From JAAEPI01 sp964352625 (GTDB lineage Bacteria; Bacteroidota; Bacteroidia; Cytophagales; Cyclobacteriaceae): 64,000 nucleotides of DNA. Under the pieces are notes generated by a model. The model ran no database searches. It was not told the origin of the DNA and was given only the letters and a program-made list of their open reading frames with translations. Below are positions 24,089 to 32,822 of this stretch, in pieces. Position numbers and translations under genes: made by a program. How positions within the stretch are numbered: the stretch's first letter is position 1; each line of letters opens with the position of its first letter. The DNA lies in the NCBI GenBank assembly GCA_964352625.1, contig CAYGSD010000003.1:270745-334744 (forward strand). Reading direction: 5' to 3'.

Positions 24089-25305
24089 TTCAATGAAAGT
24101 TTCATCACGATATTTTCTTTGAGCCCTTCAATACTAAACTCACCGTCCTTGTATGCTGCCCACGGGCTATTCGCTACATAATAAAGATCATCACCCACCA
24201 GCACACCAAGGGTCGGCTCACCGAGCTCCGGTCTGGCTTTATCTAGATATTCAACGGACTCAATGCCTTTACCAGCTTGGTTCAGAGTAAACTTAGAAAC
24301 TCTAAAAGGGCGCACTCCATTCTGAATCGCAATCAAACTGTTTTCATAAAGATATAGGCCATCAGTGCCTTTTGTACTCATGGTATTTGGATGGTTGAGC
24401 TTGGAAATTTCATTGGTGCTAAGATCCAAAACATGCAGACCGACCTTATAATCAGCGATGTAAAGCAGGTTTCTATTTTGGTCTAATGCTAGTCCTTGGA
24501 GGTTGAAGAGTTCCTCTGAACAATCTCTGAACACTTGAATTTCACCTTCTTTCAAGGTGTAAATAATGGGAGACATGCTGTCCGAGATCAGTGGGTTTCC
24601 ATCTTGATCAAATATCAAATCGCCGAACCAATGCCCGCCTTCCAGCTCATATCTATTTATCAATTTCTCTGTCTTCAGATCGAATTGAAGTAAAGCTGTT
24701 TTGCCTTTGTCCTTTTCGTCAAAAGCCTGAAACTCATTTGTAGCGACTTCACAAGCCCAGATGTTTTGGCCATACACTTTCATTCCCATCACAGCCCAAT
24801 GACCAGATGAGAATTCCTCAAATTCACCTTTTGAATATTTCAGGATTTTGCCCTTTCGGACACTATTCAAAAAGAATGCTTTTGACTTTGGATCGTAGGC
24901 CACAGACTCTGGGTGAAGGTCAAGTTCAGAGTTCGTGAAAGCGATTTGGCCTTGGCTAACTTCTTTGTTTAAGAACTCTTTCAGTTCTTTTATTACCGCA
25001 AAATCCATTTCCTCAAAATCTGAGTCTTCCTCTGGCTTGAACCCAGCATTCATGTAAATAGCCTTGGTAATTAGGGTTTCAGCAATTGCTTTATTGCCGT
25101 TTTTGGCATGCGCAGCGGCAAGATTATAGGTGATAGTTGGATGCTCAGGGGAGAGCGAGTCAGCTTGCTGCATTGCAGCTAGAAAACCCTGAAAGTCTCC
25201 AGCCTCATAAGCGGCCATGCCTTCATTGTAAACTGTTCTGAGGTCGGTCTGAGCTGAGCCTGAAAAGAGAAGTAGGGAGAATAGGAGGGTGTAAAGTGAT
25301 TTCAT
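24085..25305 (-). CDS. Secreted beta-propeller protein (SMP-30/NHL-like) with N-terminal TPR
   Basis: 406 residues. A signal peptide MKSLYTLLFSLLLFSGSAQ is followed by a short TPR-like region (YEAGDFQGFLAAMQQADSLSPEHPTITYNLAAAHAKNGN). From about 115 the protein looks like a six-bladed propeller: LHPESVAYDPKSKAFFLNSVRKGKI, FGDLIFDQDGNPLISD, LQGLALDQNRNLLYIADYKVGLHVLDL and KGTDGLYLYENSLIAIQ. Such propellers act as lactonases or binding proteins; the substrate is unknown. It overlaps the NFACT gene by 4 bases upstream and DoxX by 4 bases downstream, so all are translated from one mRNA. Confidence 0.78.
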   Translation of the reverse strand: MKSLYTLLFSLLLFSGSAQTDLRTVYNEGMAAYEAGDFQGFLAAMQQADSLSPEHPTITYNLAAAHAKNGNKAIAETLITKAIYMNAGFKPEEDSDFEEMDFAVIKELKEFLNKEVSQGQIAFTNSELDLHPESVAYDPKSKAFFLNSVRKGKILKYSKGEFEEFSSGHWAVMGMKVYGQNIWACEVATNEFQAFDEKDKGKTALLQFDLKTEKLINRYELEGGHWFGDLIFDQDGNPLISDSMSPIIYTLKEGEIQVFRDCSEELFNLQGLALDQNRNLLYIADYKVGLHVLDLSTNEISKLNHPNTMSTKGTDGLYLYENSLIAIQNGVRPFRVSKFTLNQAGKGIESVEYLDKARPELGEPTLGVLVGDDLYYVANSPWAAYKDGEFSIEGLKENIVMKLSLK

Positions 25306-26792
25306 AATTGATTGTTAGGCTCCACCATAACAACCTCCTCTTTGTCCACCACTACCTGACCGGGAGGTGCTCCCTTCACCTTACGAACATATTTTCTAGG
25401 CGTGTGTATTACCGGACAAAGGCTGTCCGTCTTCCTTTTGGAATACCAAGCTGCCAGTGCGGCCGCTCTTTCAATTATGTCGGAAGGGAAGTTAGTCCCC
25501 GGTCGCTGACGCAAAACCACGTGCGACCCTGATACATCACGAGCGTGTAGCCAGAGGTCATTTTTTCCTGCTACTTTGGTGGTGAGTATGTCGTTGGATT
25601 TTGCATTCTTTCCGACCAGCACCGTCCACCCATTTACATCAAATTCGAAATAGGGTAGTGGCGCCTTTTCATTTTTACCAAGTCCTTTTTCGAAACTGCC
25701 TTTGAAAGCCCTTAACTCCCTCAGGTTATCAATCGCCTGAACACGCTCGAGCTCTTCGTTCAGCTTAGCAAGCTCATTTGTTTTTGCTGCAATATTGGAT
25801 CGTAGTTTATCAAATTCGATCTTCTTATTCTTATGCTTTCGGTAGTAATTCTCGGCGTTCTTCTGCGGAGATAAATTGGGATTGAGCTTGATCTTAATTG
25901 GCTGGTTGAGATAGAAATCCTCCAAGACTACCTCATCCTTTTTCGTTTGAATTTGGTGAAGGTTGGCCATGATAATGTTAGCTATTTCTTCAAGGCTTCT
26001 TTGATTTTCAAGTGCTTGTAATTTCTTGGAAGTCTTAGAAATATACGATTCACCTTGATTGATCTTCTTGGTTAGCGTGCCAATCAAAGTCTTCTTTTCT
26101 TGACCGAAAAGAAAGAACCGATAATGCAGTTCCCCGAATTTATTTGATGCTTCAACGGCACTTTCAGTAGTCAAAATAGGGCTGTCAATAGGGGCAAGAC
26201 TCAAAACGGGCTTTTCGTCCTTCAATCCTATGTGTATGTCAGAATCTATTAATGTATTTTTTAGATGAACTATGTTATCTAATTGATTTTCAACAAGATA
26301 TGTATTTGCCTTACCTAGCAACCAAATAATATTTGGTTCGTCTAGTTGAAGGTTTTTGGCCAATTCTGAGGGAATGATCGCTAAATCTTGCTCTAGATTG
26401 TTTCGGAAAACCTTCAGCACCTCATCGCCTTTGGCAAGTAAGATATTGGCACGTCTTCCGTGCATTTTGAAGATTAGCTGATAGCCATTATCAAATGAAA
26501 TAAAGAAAGATCGTTCATGGTGATACGAACTCACTTTGACCACCTCGGCATCCAAGAGTTCTGAGAATAAATCCGCAGAGTTTCTTTTAGCTCTCGCAAA
26601 CGAATCTTGGAAAGTGAGAATGCCGGCCTGGCTACTTAGGTCTGCTTTGATGTGGAACTCCCTATCCTTATTCCCAAATGACAGGATCAGTTCATCCTTT
26701 TGCTGTGAAAAGCAAGCAAGAAATTGAAGGCCACTCAGTTTAGTGTCGAGCTCTTCTGCTAACCTTTTTATGAAAAACCAAGTATGGTACAT
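25302..26792 (-). CDS. NFACT/Rqc2-family protein (RqcH-like)
   Basis: 496 residues. NFACT-N is at the N-terminus (MYHTWFFIKRLAEELDTKLSG), with the glycosylase-like fold through about residue 200. A coiled coil of LEKIA/NKKI type lies at about 310-370 (ENYYRKHKNKKIEFDKLRSNIAAKTNELAKLNEELERV). The C-terminal NFACT-R domain has DLWLHARDVSGSHVVLRQRPG, APPGQVVV and CPVIHTPRKYVRKVKGAPP. Relatives (RqcH) bind stalled 50S-peptidyl-tRNA and add alanine tails in ribosome quality control. In the Gram-negative Bacteroidota the role is less studied. Confidence 0.88.
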   Translation of the reverse strand: MYHTWFFIKRLAEELDTKLSGLQFLACFSQQKDELILSFGNKDREFHIKADLSSQAGILTFQDSFARAKRNSADLFSELLDAEVVKVSSYHHERSFFISFDNGYQLIFKMHGRRANILLAKGDEVLKVFRNNLEQDLAIIPSELAKNLQLDEPNIIWLLGKANTYLVENQLDNIVHLKNTLIDSDIHIGLKDEKPVLSLAPIDSPILTTESAVEASNKFGELHYRFFLFGQEKKTLIGTLTKKINQGESYISKTSKKLQALENQRSLEEIANIIMANLHQIQTKKDEVVLEDFYLNQPIKIKLNPNLSPQKNAENYYRKHKNKKIEFDKLRSNIAAKTNELAKLNEELERVQAIDNLRELRAFKGSFEKGLGKNEKAPLPYFEFDVNGWTVLVGKNAKSNDILTTKVAGKNDLWLHARDVSGSHVVLRQRPGTNFPSDIIERAAALAAWYSKRKTDSLCPVIHTPRKYVRKVKGAPPGQVVVDKEEVVMVEPNNQL

Positions 26793-26826
26793 CTGCCTTT
26801 ACGAATATTGCGGTAAAGCTAAACAC

Positions 26827-27252
26827 ATGACGAAGCAACTACGACCTTTTCACCTTGCCGTACCCGTTCATGACCTTGCGAAAGCCAGAACATTTTATGG
26901 GGAAATCATGGGCTGCAAGGAGGGGAGATCAAGCGATCATTGGATCGATTTTGATTTCTACGGACATCAATTTGTAGCACACTTGAAGGACGGAATGGAG
27001 GTGGACAACCACATCAACGAAGTGGATGGCAAGCAGATTCCTGTGCCTCATTTTGGAGTGGTGTTGGATTGGGACGACTGGGAAGAACTTGCGGAAAGAT
27101 TTCGAAAATCAAATTTTCCATTTGTTGTGGAGCCGTATATTCGCTTCGAAAATCAGCCGGGAGAGCAGGGAACATTCTTCCTTTTAGACTATTCGGGTAA
27201 TGCTTTAGAATTCAAATCATTTAAAAACTTAGATCAATTATTTGCTAAATGA
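26827..27252 (+). CDS. VOC-family (glyoxalase/dioxygenase-like) protein
   Basis: 141 residues from ATG 26827; the frame is open further upstream only into the divergent NFACT gene. The vicinal-oxygen-chelate pattern is clear: LRPFHLAVPVHDLAKARTFYGEIMGC with the first metal His, then WIDFDFYGHQFVAHL, VPHFGVVLDWDDWEELAERFR and GEQGTFFLLDYSGNALEFKSF (last Glu). VOC proteins include glyoxalases, ring dioxygenases and antibiotic-binding proteins; the substrate is not readable. Its stop overlaps the ppiB start by 4 bases. Confidence 0.85.
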   Translation: MTKQLRPFHLAVPVHDLAKARTFYGEIMGCKEGRSSDHWIDFDFYGHQFVAHLKDGMEVDNHINEVDGKQIPVPHFGVVLDWDDWEELAERFRKSNFPFVVEPYIRFENQPGEQGTFFLLDYSGNALEFKSFKNLDQLFAK

Positions 27253-27680
27253 AAACTGCAGAAATACACACCGCCAAAGGCGTAATGAAAGTCGAATTTT
27301 ATGAAAAGGACGCACCCAATACAGTCAAGAATTTCATTGACTTGAGTGAGAAAGGCTTCTACGACGGGTTGACTTTTCATCGCGTATTGCCGGATTTCGT
27401 CATTCAAGGTGGTTGTCCTCAAGGAACGGGAGCTGGCGGACCTGGATACCACATAGATTGCGAATTGGATGGTGATAACCAATACCACGACAGGGGTGTG
27501 CTGAGCATGGCTCATGCCGGAAGAAATACAGGCGGCTCACAGTTCTTTATCTGCCACAGCAGAAACAACACATCGCACTTGGACCGGAACCACACGTGTT
27601 TTGGGAAAGTTGTTGATGGTGTGGATGTGATAGATGAAATTAGACAAGGTGATGTCATCCAGAAAATAGTGGTTGCCTAA
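27249..27680 (+). CDS. ppiB: Peptidyl-prolyl cis-trans isomerase, cyclophilin type
   Basis: 143 residues, a minimal cytoplasmic cyclophilin without signal peptide. Catalytic core segments: FYDGLTFHRVLPDFVIQGGCPQGTGAGGPGY (the Arg of FHRV), GVLSMAHAGRNTGGSQFFI, and the final HLDRNHTCFGKVVDGVDVID. It catalyses proline isomerisation in protein folding. Coupled to the VOC gene by a 4-base overlap. Confidence 0.95.
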   Translation: MKTAEIHTAKGVMKVEFYEKDAPNTVKNFIDLSEKGFYDGLTFHRVLPDFVIQGGCPQGTGAGGPGYHIDCELDGDNQYHDRGVLSMAHAGRNTGGSQFFICHSRNNTSHLDRNHTCFGKVVDGVDVIDEIRQGDVIQKIVVA

Positions 27681-27832
27681 GAAGAAGGGGGATTTGTAAC
27701 GCCTATGTATGGTGAGTGCGCTCACATTTTCTAAAATTGCTAAAGTATCGAATTGCAGAGAAAATTGAAAGTAGCTCAGAAGCGCATTCACTATACATTT
27801 TGTTAGGCTTTGTCTTTCGATTTACTGCAGTG

Positions 27833-28537
27833 TTAATCATTTAAAATCCTCCTCTTTCTGAGAAAAACAATCCCTGTAACCAGCATCCAGATGTGTAGTA
27901 AAACAACAGATATCGTAATCATTGGGCCTGGATCTATTCCTACTACTTCCACAAGGTTTATAAGCAAAGCTCCAGCTACGACAAAGCCAAAATAACCTAA
28001 GGCTTTTGTCCAAATGACACTTCTGAGTATTAAAACAGAAATCAACACCAACCAGATCACAGCGAATAGACTCACCCCAAGCAGTTCGCCAATTCCCCCT
28101 GCAAAAGCATTTAACATGTCATAAATAATAGAAATGCTAGCTCTCATCTCTTCTGTAGTGTCAGGAGCCACATACAACCTTGCTAAAACTGGCATGGCAA
28201 ATAACCATCTTACGATCCCAATACATCTAGCAAGAGTCGAAAGAATCCCGAACCCATTGGCTATTCGGAAAAGCGTATTTTGATCATCTCCATTTACAAT
28301 TACTTTTCCTACTAGATAAGTCAACGGCCAAAAAAGGATAGAATACAACAGGTAAATAGAATACCCAGTGATAACGCTAGGAAATTCTTTTAAAATCAAT
28401 GGCAGGTTTACACTTGCAGGTTCATCCAAACTCGCAGGCCAGTTGATGCTAATGCCTAAAACAAAAAGTGGAATGAATAAGAGCGAAAACTCTACCAACA
28501 GAAGTATTGCCGCATTTTTGTAAAGCTTTTTCATCAT
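27833..28537 (-). CDS. DUF4386-like membrane protein
   Basis: 234 residues with about six hydrophobic helices (for example ILLLVEFSLLFIPLFVLGI, YSIYLLYSILFWPLTYLVGK, ELLGVSLFAVIWLVLISVLIL, ISVVLLHIWMLVTGIVFL). The pattern of conserved Arg/Ser in LARCIGIVRWLFAMP and the C-terminal EVVGIDPGP resemble DUF4386 family proteins of unknown function. It follows an outer-membrane protein gene by 10 bases and may belong to that transcript. Confidence 0.6.
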   Translation of the reverse strand: MMKKLYKNAAILLLVEFSLLFIPLFVLGISINWPASLDEPASVNLPLILKEFPSVITGYSIYLLYSILFWPLTYLVGKVIVNGDDQNTLFRIANGFGILSTLARCIGIVRWLFAMPVLARLYVAPDTTEEMRASISIIYDMLNAFAGGIGELLGVSLFAVIWLVLISVLILRSVIWTKALGYFGFVVAGALLINLVEVVGIDPGPMITISVVLLHIWMLVTGIVFLRKRRILND

Positions 28538-28547
28538 CTAATAATGA

Positions 28548-29204
28548 TCAACTTCCAGATCGAAAATTCACAAACAATGAAGCCCTTATTTTATTGTTAT
28601 AAAAGTCACCGGAAGGGTCATAGTATGTTTCCCATCCAGGAGTAGTGGTGTAGTGCACCCCAAGTCCCCATTGCACATGCTCGTTTTTGGTAGGGACAAA
28701 TGCACGAACTCCTATCTCTAACCAAGTTCCAAATCCAGCATCGCGTTCGTCCATTAACCGATTTTCCCAAACGCTTACCCTGTCTCCATCTGGTGTAATA
28801 CGATCATCTCCTGCAAAGTAAAATCCAGCGCCCATTGTTCCGAAGTTGATGGGAACATCGAGCTGCCAATCGCCTACATTGAATGTAGGAGCGATGAGCA
28901 ATCCAAACGAAAGTTGATCGGCTCTTAAAGTCAAGGTAGATGAGCCCTTATATGTTTGGCCTCCTGATGCTTCGATGGTAAAGGTTTTGCCATTTATTGG
29001 GCCTGAACGACCGTAGGTATGTATGCCCACTTTCAGTCTTTTTTGCCACACCAGCAGACCAAATGATGCACCTACGGTTTTACCCACATGGTCTTCCAGA
29101 AACATGGTGCCGACTTCAGGGGTGATGAACCAACCTGTCTTCTTTTGAGCAGAAGCGGTCAACGTAAAAAGGACTATTGCTGTGATTATAAGTAGCTTTT
29201 TCAT
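28548..29204 (-). CDS. Outer-membrane beta-barrel protein, hypothetical
   Basis: 218 residues. Signal peptide MKKLLIITAIVLFTLTASAQ; the mature part alternates short beta strands rich in G, Y, F and W (VGASFGLLVWQKRLKVGIHTYG, DQLSFGLLIAPTFNVGDWQLDVPINFGTMGAGFYF, WGLGVHYTTTPGWETYY) and ends in a strand with terminal aromatic residues (RASLFVNF). It is probably a small eight- to ten-stranded barrel. No specific family recognised. It sits in a minus-strand run between two unrelated outer-membrane or membrane genes. Confidence 0.65.
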   Translation of the reverse strand: MKKLLIITAIVLFTLTASAQKKTGWFITPEVGTMFLEDHVGKTVGASFGLLVWQKRLKVGIHTYGRSGPINGKTFTIEASGGQTYKGSSTLTLRADQLSFGLLIAPTFNVGDWQLDVPINFGTMGAGFYFAGDDRITPDGDRVSVWENRLMDERDAGFGTWLEIGVRAFVPTKNEHVQWGLGVHYTTTPGWETYYDPSGDFYNNKIRASLFVNFRSGS

Positions 29205-29225
29205 TTTTTTATTTGTTTATGTGGA

Positions 29226-29921
29226 TTAGAGCGAACCTTCGATAATTGGATTGAATGGATTGGAATTTTTACCTAAGACTAGTCTTAAACCAATCTGAGC
29301 GGACCAGAGGAATTTCTGAGAATCTCCTGAAGCACCCCAAGCAGATCCCATATTGGTTCGTATAAATGCGGTAGATTGATCGCCTACATTATAGCTCATG
29401 CCCGCATGAAGCAAGGTGGTCTGATTTTCAAATAGTGCTTCGGGATCAATTTCATACAAGATCGGAAAAGTGATCCCACTTTGAATGTTGAGTTTTTCCC
29501 CTGTCGGGATGTTCACTAACAGCCCTGGTTCAAAAGAAATAGCGGTACTTCGGTAGTCCCCATTGACATTGTTGGTCTCTGATTTTGGTACCCCTTGAAA
29601 TCGAATGCCCGGGTTGACGACCAGATTCAGTTGAATGCCCGCTTCTTCATTGATTCGGAAGGTCATGGGGACAGAAACAGTTGTCGAATATCCCATATCT
29701 TCAAATGTAATAGCTGAGATAAATCGGTAATTGGGCATTCCGTATTGTACTTGAAGTCCAGCTCTGAATTTTCCAGAGACTTGTTTCCGATAGGCAACCT
29801 GAAAGGCTACATCGTCTTGTTGAGAACTTCCGAAGCTTACATCTAATAGTGATTGTGCTTGTAAAGAGCTGATCAACAGCGCGCAAGTAATTGTGAGATA
29901 AATGACCTTTTTCATTTGCAT
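29226..29921 (-). CDS. Outer-membrane protein, hypothetical
   Basis: About 231 residues from ATG 29921 (a TTG further upstream at 29942 is less likely; ATG 29915 is also possible). Signal peptide KKVIYLTITCALLISSLQAQ, then a beta-rich barrel pattern (FGSSQQDDVAFQVAYRKQVSGKFRAGLQVQYG, IQSGITFPILYEIDP, SAQIGLRLVLG). It resembles generic porin-like or opacity-like proteins of Bacteroidota. A CAAATTTG box at 29945-29952 with TTTG 16 bases further upstream (minus strand, 29972-29969) is a possible promoter for it and the two genes behind it. Confidence 0.62.
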   Translation of the reverse strand: MQMKKVIYLTITCALLISSLQAQSLLDVSFGSSQQDDVAFQVAYRKQVSGKFRAGLQVQYGMPNYRFISAITFEDMGYSTTVSVPMTFRINEEAGIQLNLVVNPGIRFQGVPKSETNNVNGDYRSTAISFEPGLLVNIPTGEKLNIQSGITFPILYEIDPEALFENQTTLLHAGMSYNVGDQSTAFIRTNMGSAWGASGDSQKFLWSAQIGLRLVLGKNSNPFNPIIEGSL

Positions 29922-29978
29922 GTTTTTTTTGTTAATGTGCAATACAAATTTGGTCGCGTAATGGAGTGCAAAACGTAC

Positions 29979-30001
29979 ACCTAGGTTAAGAAATACTAGG
30001 T
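29979..30001. repeat. Inverted repeat between Crp-like gene and outer-membrane gene
   Basis: Arms ACCTAG (29979-29984) and CTAGGT (29996-30001) with an 11-base spacer; the left arm is itself part of the 8-base palindrome ACCTAGGT. The right arm covers the stop of the Crp/Fnr gene. It lies just upstream of the putative promoter of the gene at 29921 and could be an operator, but it does not match a known Crp/Fnr site. Confidence 0.35.
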
Positions 30002-30580
30002 GGACAATCTTTTTCGAATGCGGCTGAGTGATTGTGGTTTAATCCCTAAGAAGCTGGCTATGTAGTGTTGTGGAACTCTTTCTGATACTTTGGGTCTTGT
30101 CTTAATCAAGTCAAGGTATGCTTCTTCTGCAGTGAATAGTGATATACGATCTATTTTTCTACGTAGACCAATGAATGCATTTTCAGCCATCAGCCGCCCA
30201 AATCTCTCAAACTTTGGGATGTCTTCAAAGAGCTGGTAAAGGTCTTTGCGTGATACCGCTAGAAGCCGGGTCTCTTCAATGGCCTGAGCACATTGGCGTG
30301 AAGGTTTTTCGGAAACAAAACTTTCCAGATCGGCATACCAGGAGCCCTCAAAAAAGAATTGCCCAGTTACCTCTTCACCTTCTACTATTTGATAGTACCG
30401 AAGTAATCCTGAGTCTACAAAGTATACCTTTCGACATACATCTCCAATGGATGAGAGCACTTCCCTTCGTTTGAGGGTAACGACTTGAAGCGTATTCGTA
30501 ATCTGATCAAGTTCCTCTTCTGAGAGCTTAACAAAACTGCTAATGCTCTTTATTAAAAAATCATGACTCATGTCCATCAT
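29996..30580 (-). CDS. Crp/Fnr-family transcriptional regulator
   Basis: 194 residues. The N-terminal cyclic-nucleotide-binding-like beta roll (LKRREVLSSIGDVCRKVYFVDSGLLRYYQ, EEVTGQFFFEGSWYADLESFVSEKPS) is followed by a long dimer helix and a C-terminal helix-turn-helix (VPQHYIASFLGIKPQSLSRIRKRL). No Fe-S cysteine cluster of FNR type is seen, and the cAMP-binding Arg/Ser signature is not evident; the ligand is unknown. The start overlaps the 3' end of the MDR oxidoreductase gene by up to 20 bases (start choice M1 at 30580, or 30571 for MSHDF), so the two are translationally linked. Confidence 0.88.
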   Translation of the reverse strand: MMDMSHDFLIKSISSFVKLSEEELDQITNTLQVVTLKRREVLSSIGDVCRKVYFVDSGLLRYYQIVEGEEVTGQFFFEGSWYADLESFVSEKPSRQCAQAIEETRLLAVSRKDLYQLFEDIPKFERFGRLMAENAFIGLRRKIDRISLFTAEEAYLDLIKTRPKVSERVPQHYIASFLGIKPQSLSRIRKRLST

Positions 30581-31595
30581 CCATTATCAATACTATTTTA
30601 CCCATTAATCCCCCTTTTTCGATCAATCGATGAGCGATTGGTGCTTCAGAGAGTTTCATTTTTTTTGCAATGATGGGTTTAAGTTGTCCATCCAAATACC
30701 AGTTGAACAGAATGTCTAGATCTTCTTTAAACCAATCGAAATGTTTTTTGTGCCAATCCCCGATGGAATAAAAAGTAGTATTGGGCATCCAGGGTAGGAG
30801 ATTCCATAGTTTTGTCCTCAAGAAATCTTTAATTAACCCAAATTTACTAGAAGCGTTATACGAACCATAGGCCACTAATATTCCTGATTTTTGGAGCACT
30901 TTTAGTGATTTAGTGAAATTCGCACCACCAAAAGGATCAAATACCGCATCTAAGCCTTCTGGCTCAAGTTGTTGGAGTTTCTGAGCAAAATCATTGCTTT
31001 TGTAATCAATAAAATGACATCCTGATTCTTTGAGCAACTCCTCTTGATTTTTGGATGCTGTGCAATACATCTTCAAGCCTAAGGTTTTACCAACTTGTAC
31101 CAGTGCAGAACCTACTGCACCACCTGCTCCATGAATGAGAACCTTATTTCCAGCTTTGACTTTTGCAGATCGAGTTAACATTTGGTATGCGGTGACATAT
31201 GATAATATCAGCGAAACACCTTCAGCCGCAGGAATACTTTTCGGCACTTTCACCAACTGATCAGATGGGAGAACCATGTACTGTGAATATGCTCCAGTTA
31301 CAGTTAGAGCCGCCACCATTTCACCTTCTTCCCAACTACCAGCATATTCGCCAACTTTATCCACTAAGCCAATCATGTCATAACCTGGTGTGATCGGTGG
31401 TTGATCTCGCACATCTGGGTAGATACCTCGCCTGATCAACGTATCAGTGAAGGCGGCACTGGTTGCCAACACCTTTATTCTGACCTTATTTTTGTCTGGA
31501 TCAGGCAATAAGGCAGATTCCTTAAGTGTTAGCACCTCTGGGCCTCCGAATTTTTCAATTAAAATGAACTGATACGACATGGGAGAATTTTTCAT
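30561..31595 (-). CDS. Zinc-independent medium-chain dehydrogenase (quinone oxidoreductase/VAT-1-like)
   Basis: About 344 residues. GroES-like N-domain: MSYQFILIEKFGGPEVLTLKE and PPITPGYDMIGLVDKVG. Rossmann domain with NADPH-binding motif GAGGAVGSALVQVGKTLG, followed by CTASKNQEELLKESGCHFIDYKSND. No zinc-ligand set is present. Homologues reduce quinones or enals using NADPH. Start at ATG 31595; MSYQF at 31580 is an alternative. It precedes and overlaps the Crp/Fnr regulator gene on the same strand, which suggests local control by that regulator (inference). Confidence 0.87.
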   Translation of the reverse strand: MKNSPMSYQFILIEKFGGPEVLTLKESALLPDPDKNKVRIKVLATSAAFTDTLIRRGIYPDVRDQPPITPGYDMIGLVDKVGEYAGSWEEGEMVAALTVTGAYSQYMVLPSDQLVKVPKSIPAAEGVSLILSYVTAYQMLTRSAKVKAGNKVLIHGAGGAVGSALVQVGKTLGLKMYCTASKNQEELLKESGCHFIDYKSNDFAQKLQQLEPEGLDAVFDPFGGANFTKSLKVLQKSGILVAYGSYNASSKFGLIKDFLRTKLWNLLPWMPNTTFYSIGDWHKKHFDWFKEDLDILFNWYLDGQLKPIIAKKMKLSEAPIAHRLIEKGGLMGKIVLIMDDGHES

Positions 31596-31677
31596 CAAAA
31601 ATGCTCGAAAAGAATTTACTTTTCATTCACCCAGGTTAACAAATGAGTTGTCACAATAAAGCCTAACATTAATGTAT

Positions 31678-31691
31678 CGCGCACGTGCGCG
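31678..31691. repeat. 14-bp GC-rich palindrome
   Basis: CGCGCACGTGCGCG is a perfect palindrome in an otherwise AT-rich gap of about 190 bases (31599-31788) between the MDR gene and the metallohydrolase gene. A further CGCGCAC lies at 31750-31756. A protein-binding site is possible; no other feature was found in the gap. Confidence 0.4.
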
Positions 31692-31788
31692 TTATCTACC
31701 TTTCAAATCTAACCATTGTTCCTGTTACCCCACTATATAGATGTTAAACGCGCACTCTGCTTTTGAAATAGATAATGGAGAGTCCTAC

Positions 31789-32550
31789 TTAAAGCAAAAT
31801 CTTCTGCCCATCGAATGCCAGCTTCACATTTTCTGGTAGCTGCTTTGAGACGTCTCTGTGAAGGCCCATTCTGTGCCCAATGTGCGTCAGGTAGGCCTTT
31901 TTTGGTTGTAGTCTTTCGATGACCTCCAGGGCTTGATCGAGTGTGTAATGGCTGATGTGTTCGGTTTTTTGAAGCGCATTGATCACGACCACTTTTGAGC
32001 CCTTGATCTTTTCCATGGATTCATCAGAAATGAAATTAGCATCGGTGATGTACGTGAAGTCTTTCACTCTAAATCCATAAACAGGCATCTTGTGGTGCAT
32101 CACCTCAATCGGCGTAATGGTCACACCATCAATTTCGAAGGGCTCACCAGTGATTTCGATCGTTTCAACTTGAGGAATGCCCGGGTATTTCTTCTCCACA
32201 AAAACGTATGCGAATTCGCGTTTCAGTTGGTTAAGGACTTCTTCTCGGGCATAGATCGGCATGTCCTTTTGCTGAAGGAAATTGAAACTGCGGATGTCGT
32301 CCATTCCTGCCGTATGGTCTTTGTGTGCATGCGTGAACAGAACAGCGTCGAGCTGGGTCACCCGGTTGGTGAGCATTTGCTGTCGGAAATCAGGTCCGGT
32401 ATCAATGACGAAAACCTTTTCGTTGATTTCAATTAAGGCGGAGGCTCTTAATCGCTTATCCTGAAAATCCACGGACTGACAAACTTCGCAGGTGCACCCA
32501 ATGACAGGTACGCCCTGAGAGGTACCAGTACCGAGTAGGGTCACTTTCAA
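31789..32550 (-). CDS. Metallo-beta-lactamase-fold hydrolase (PhnP/lipoate-cluster type)
   Basis: 253 residues. MBL metal motif THAHKDHTAG (HxHxDH) at about 73-82, GTGTSQGVPVIGC with a Cys cluster CTCEVC near the N-terminus, later MHHKMPVYGFRV and the Asp of TYITDANFIS, and HIGHRMG at the end. The N-terminal Cys residues bind an extra zinc in PhnP-type cyclic phosphodiesterases. The physiological substrate is unknown. The stop of the upstream 91-residue gene and this ATG overlap by 4 bases. Confidence 0.87.
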   Translation of the reverse strand: MKVTLLGTGTSQGVPVIGCTCEVCQSVDFQDKRLRASALIEINEKVFVIDTGPDFRQQMLTNRVTQLDAVLFTHAHKDHTAGMDDIRSFNFLQQKDMPIYAREEVLNQLKREFAYVFVEKKYPGIPQVETIEITGEPFEIDGVTITPIEVMHHKMPVYGFRVKDFTYITDANFISDESMEKIKGSKVVVINALQKTEHISHYTLDQALEVIERLQPKKAYLTHIGHRMGLHRDVSKQLPENVKLAFDGQKILL

Positions 32551-32822
32551 AACTGCAGCTCAGTTTGAGTGATTTCCTTGAATAATTTGGTGTTTTTCTC
32601 GCTGAACTTAGACTTGTCCAGTTCGATCGATCGGATGATTTCGATGAGGCTGTTGATCTTGCCATCGATGGAGTAGTATTTATTGACGATGGCCACCTTG
32701 GTGTCTTTGAGAATGCAATATCCCGATTGGAAATTCCCTTTCTCATACCTGAGCACGTAATCCGTCTCGGACATCAAGTCTTCCAACCTATTCAAAAATT
32801 GCTTGGTGTACTTAACCTGCAT
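32547..32822 (-). CDS. Conserved-looking small protein, 91 residues, unknown
   Basis: Soluble, charged protein (KYTKQFLNRLEDLMSETDYVLRYEKGNFQSGYCILKD, VAIVNKYYSIDGKINSLIEIIRSIELD) with no motif I recognise. It is locked into the phosphorelay operon: its start lies inside the end of the receiver gene (11-base overlap) and its stop overlaps the metallohydrolase start by 4 bases. Overlaps on both sides argue for a real gene translated with its neighbours. Confidence 0.7.
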   Translation of the reverse strand: MQVKYTKQFLNRLEDLMSETDYVLRYEKGNFQSGYCILKDTKVAIVNKYYSIDGKINSLIEIIRSIELDKSKFSEKNTKLFKEITQTELQF

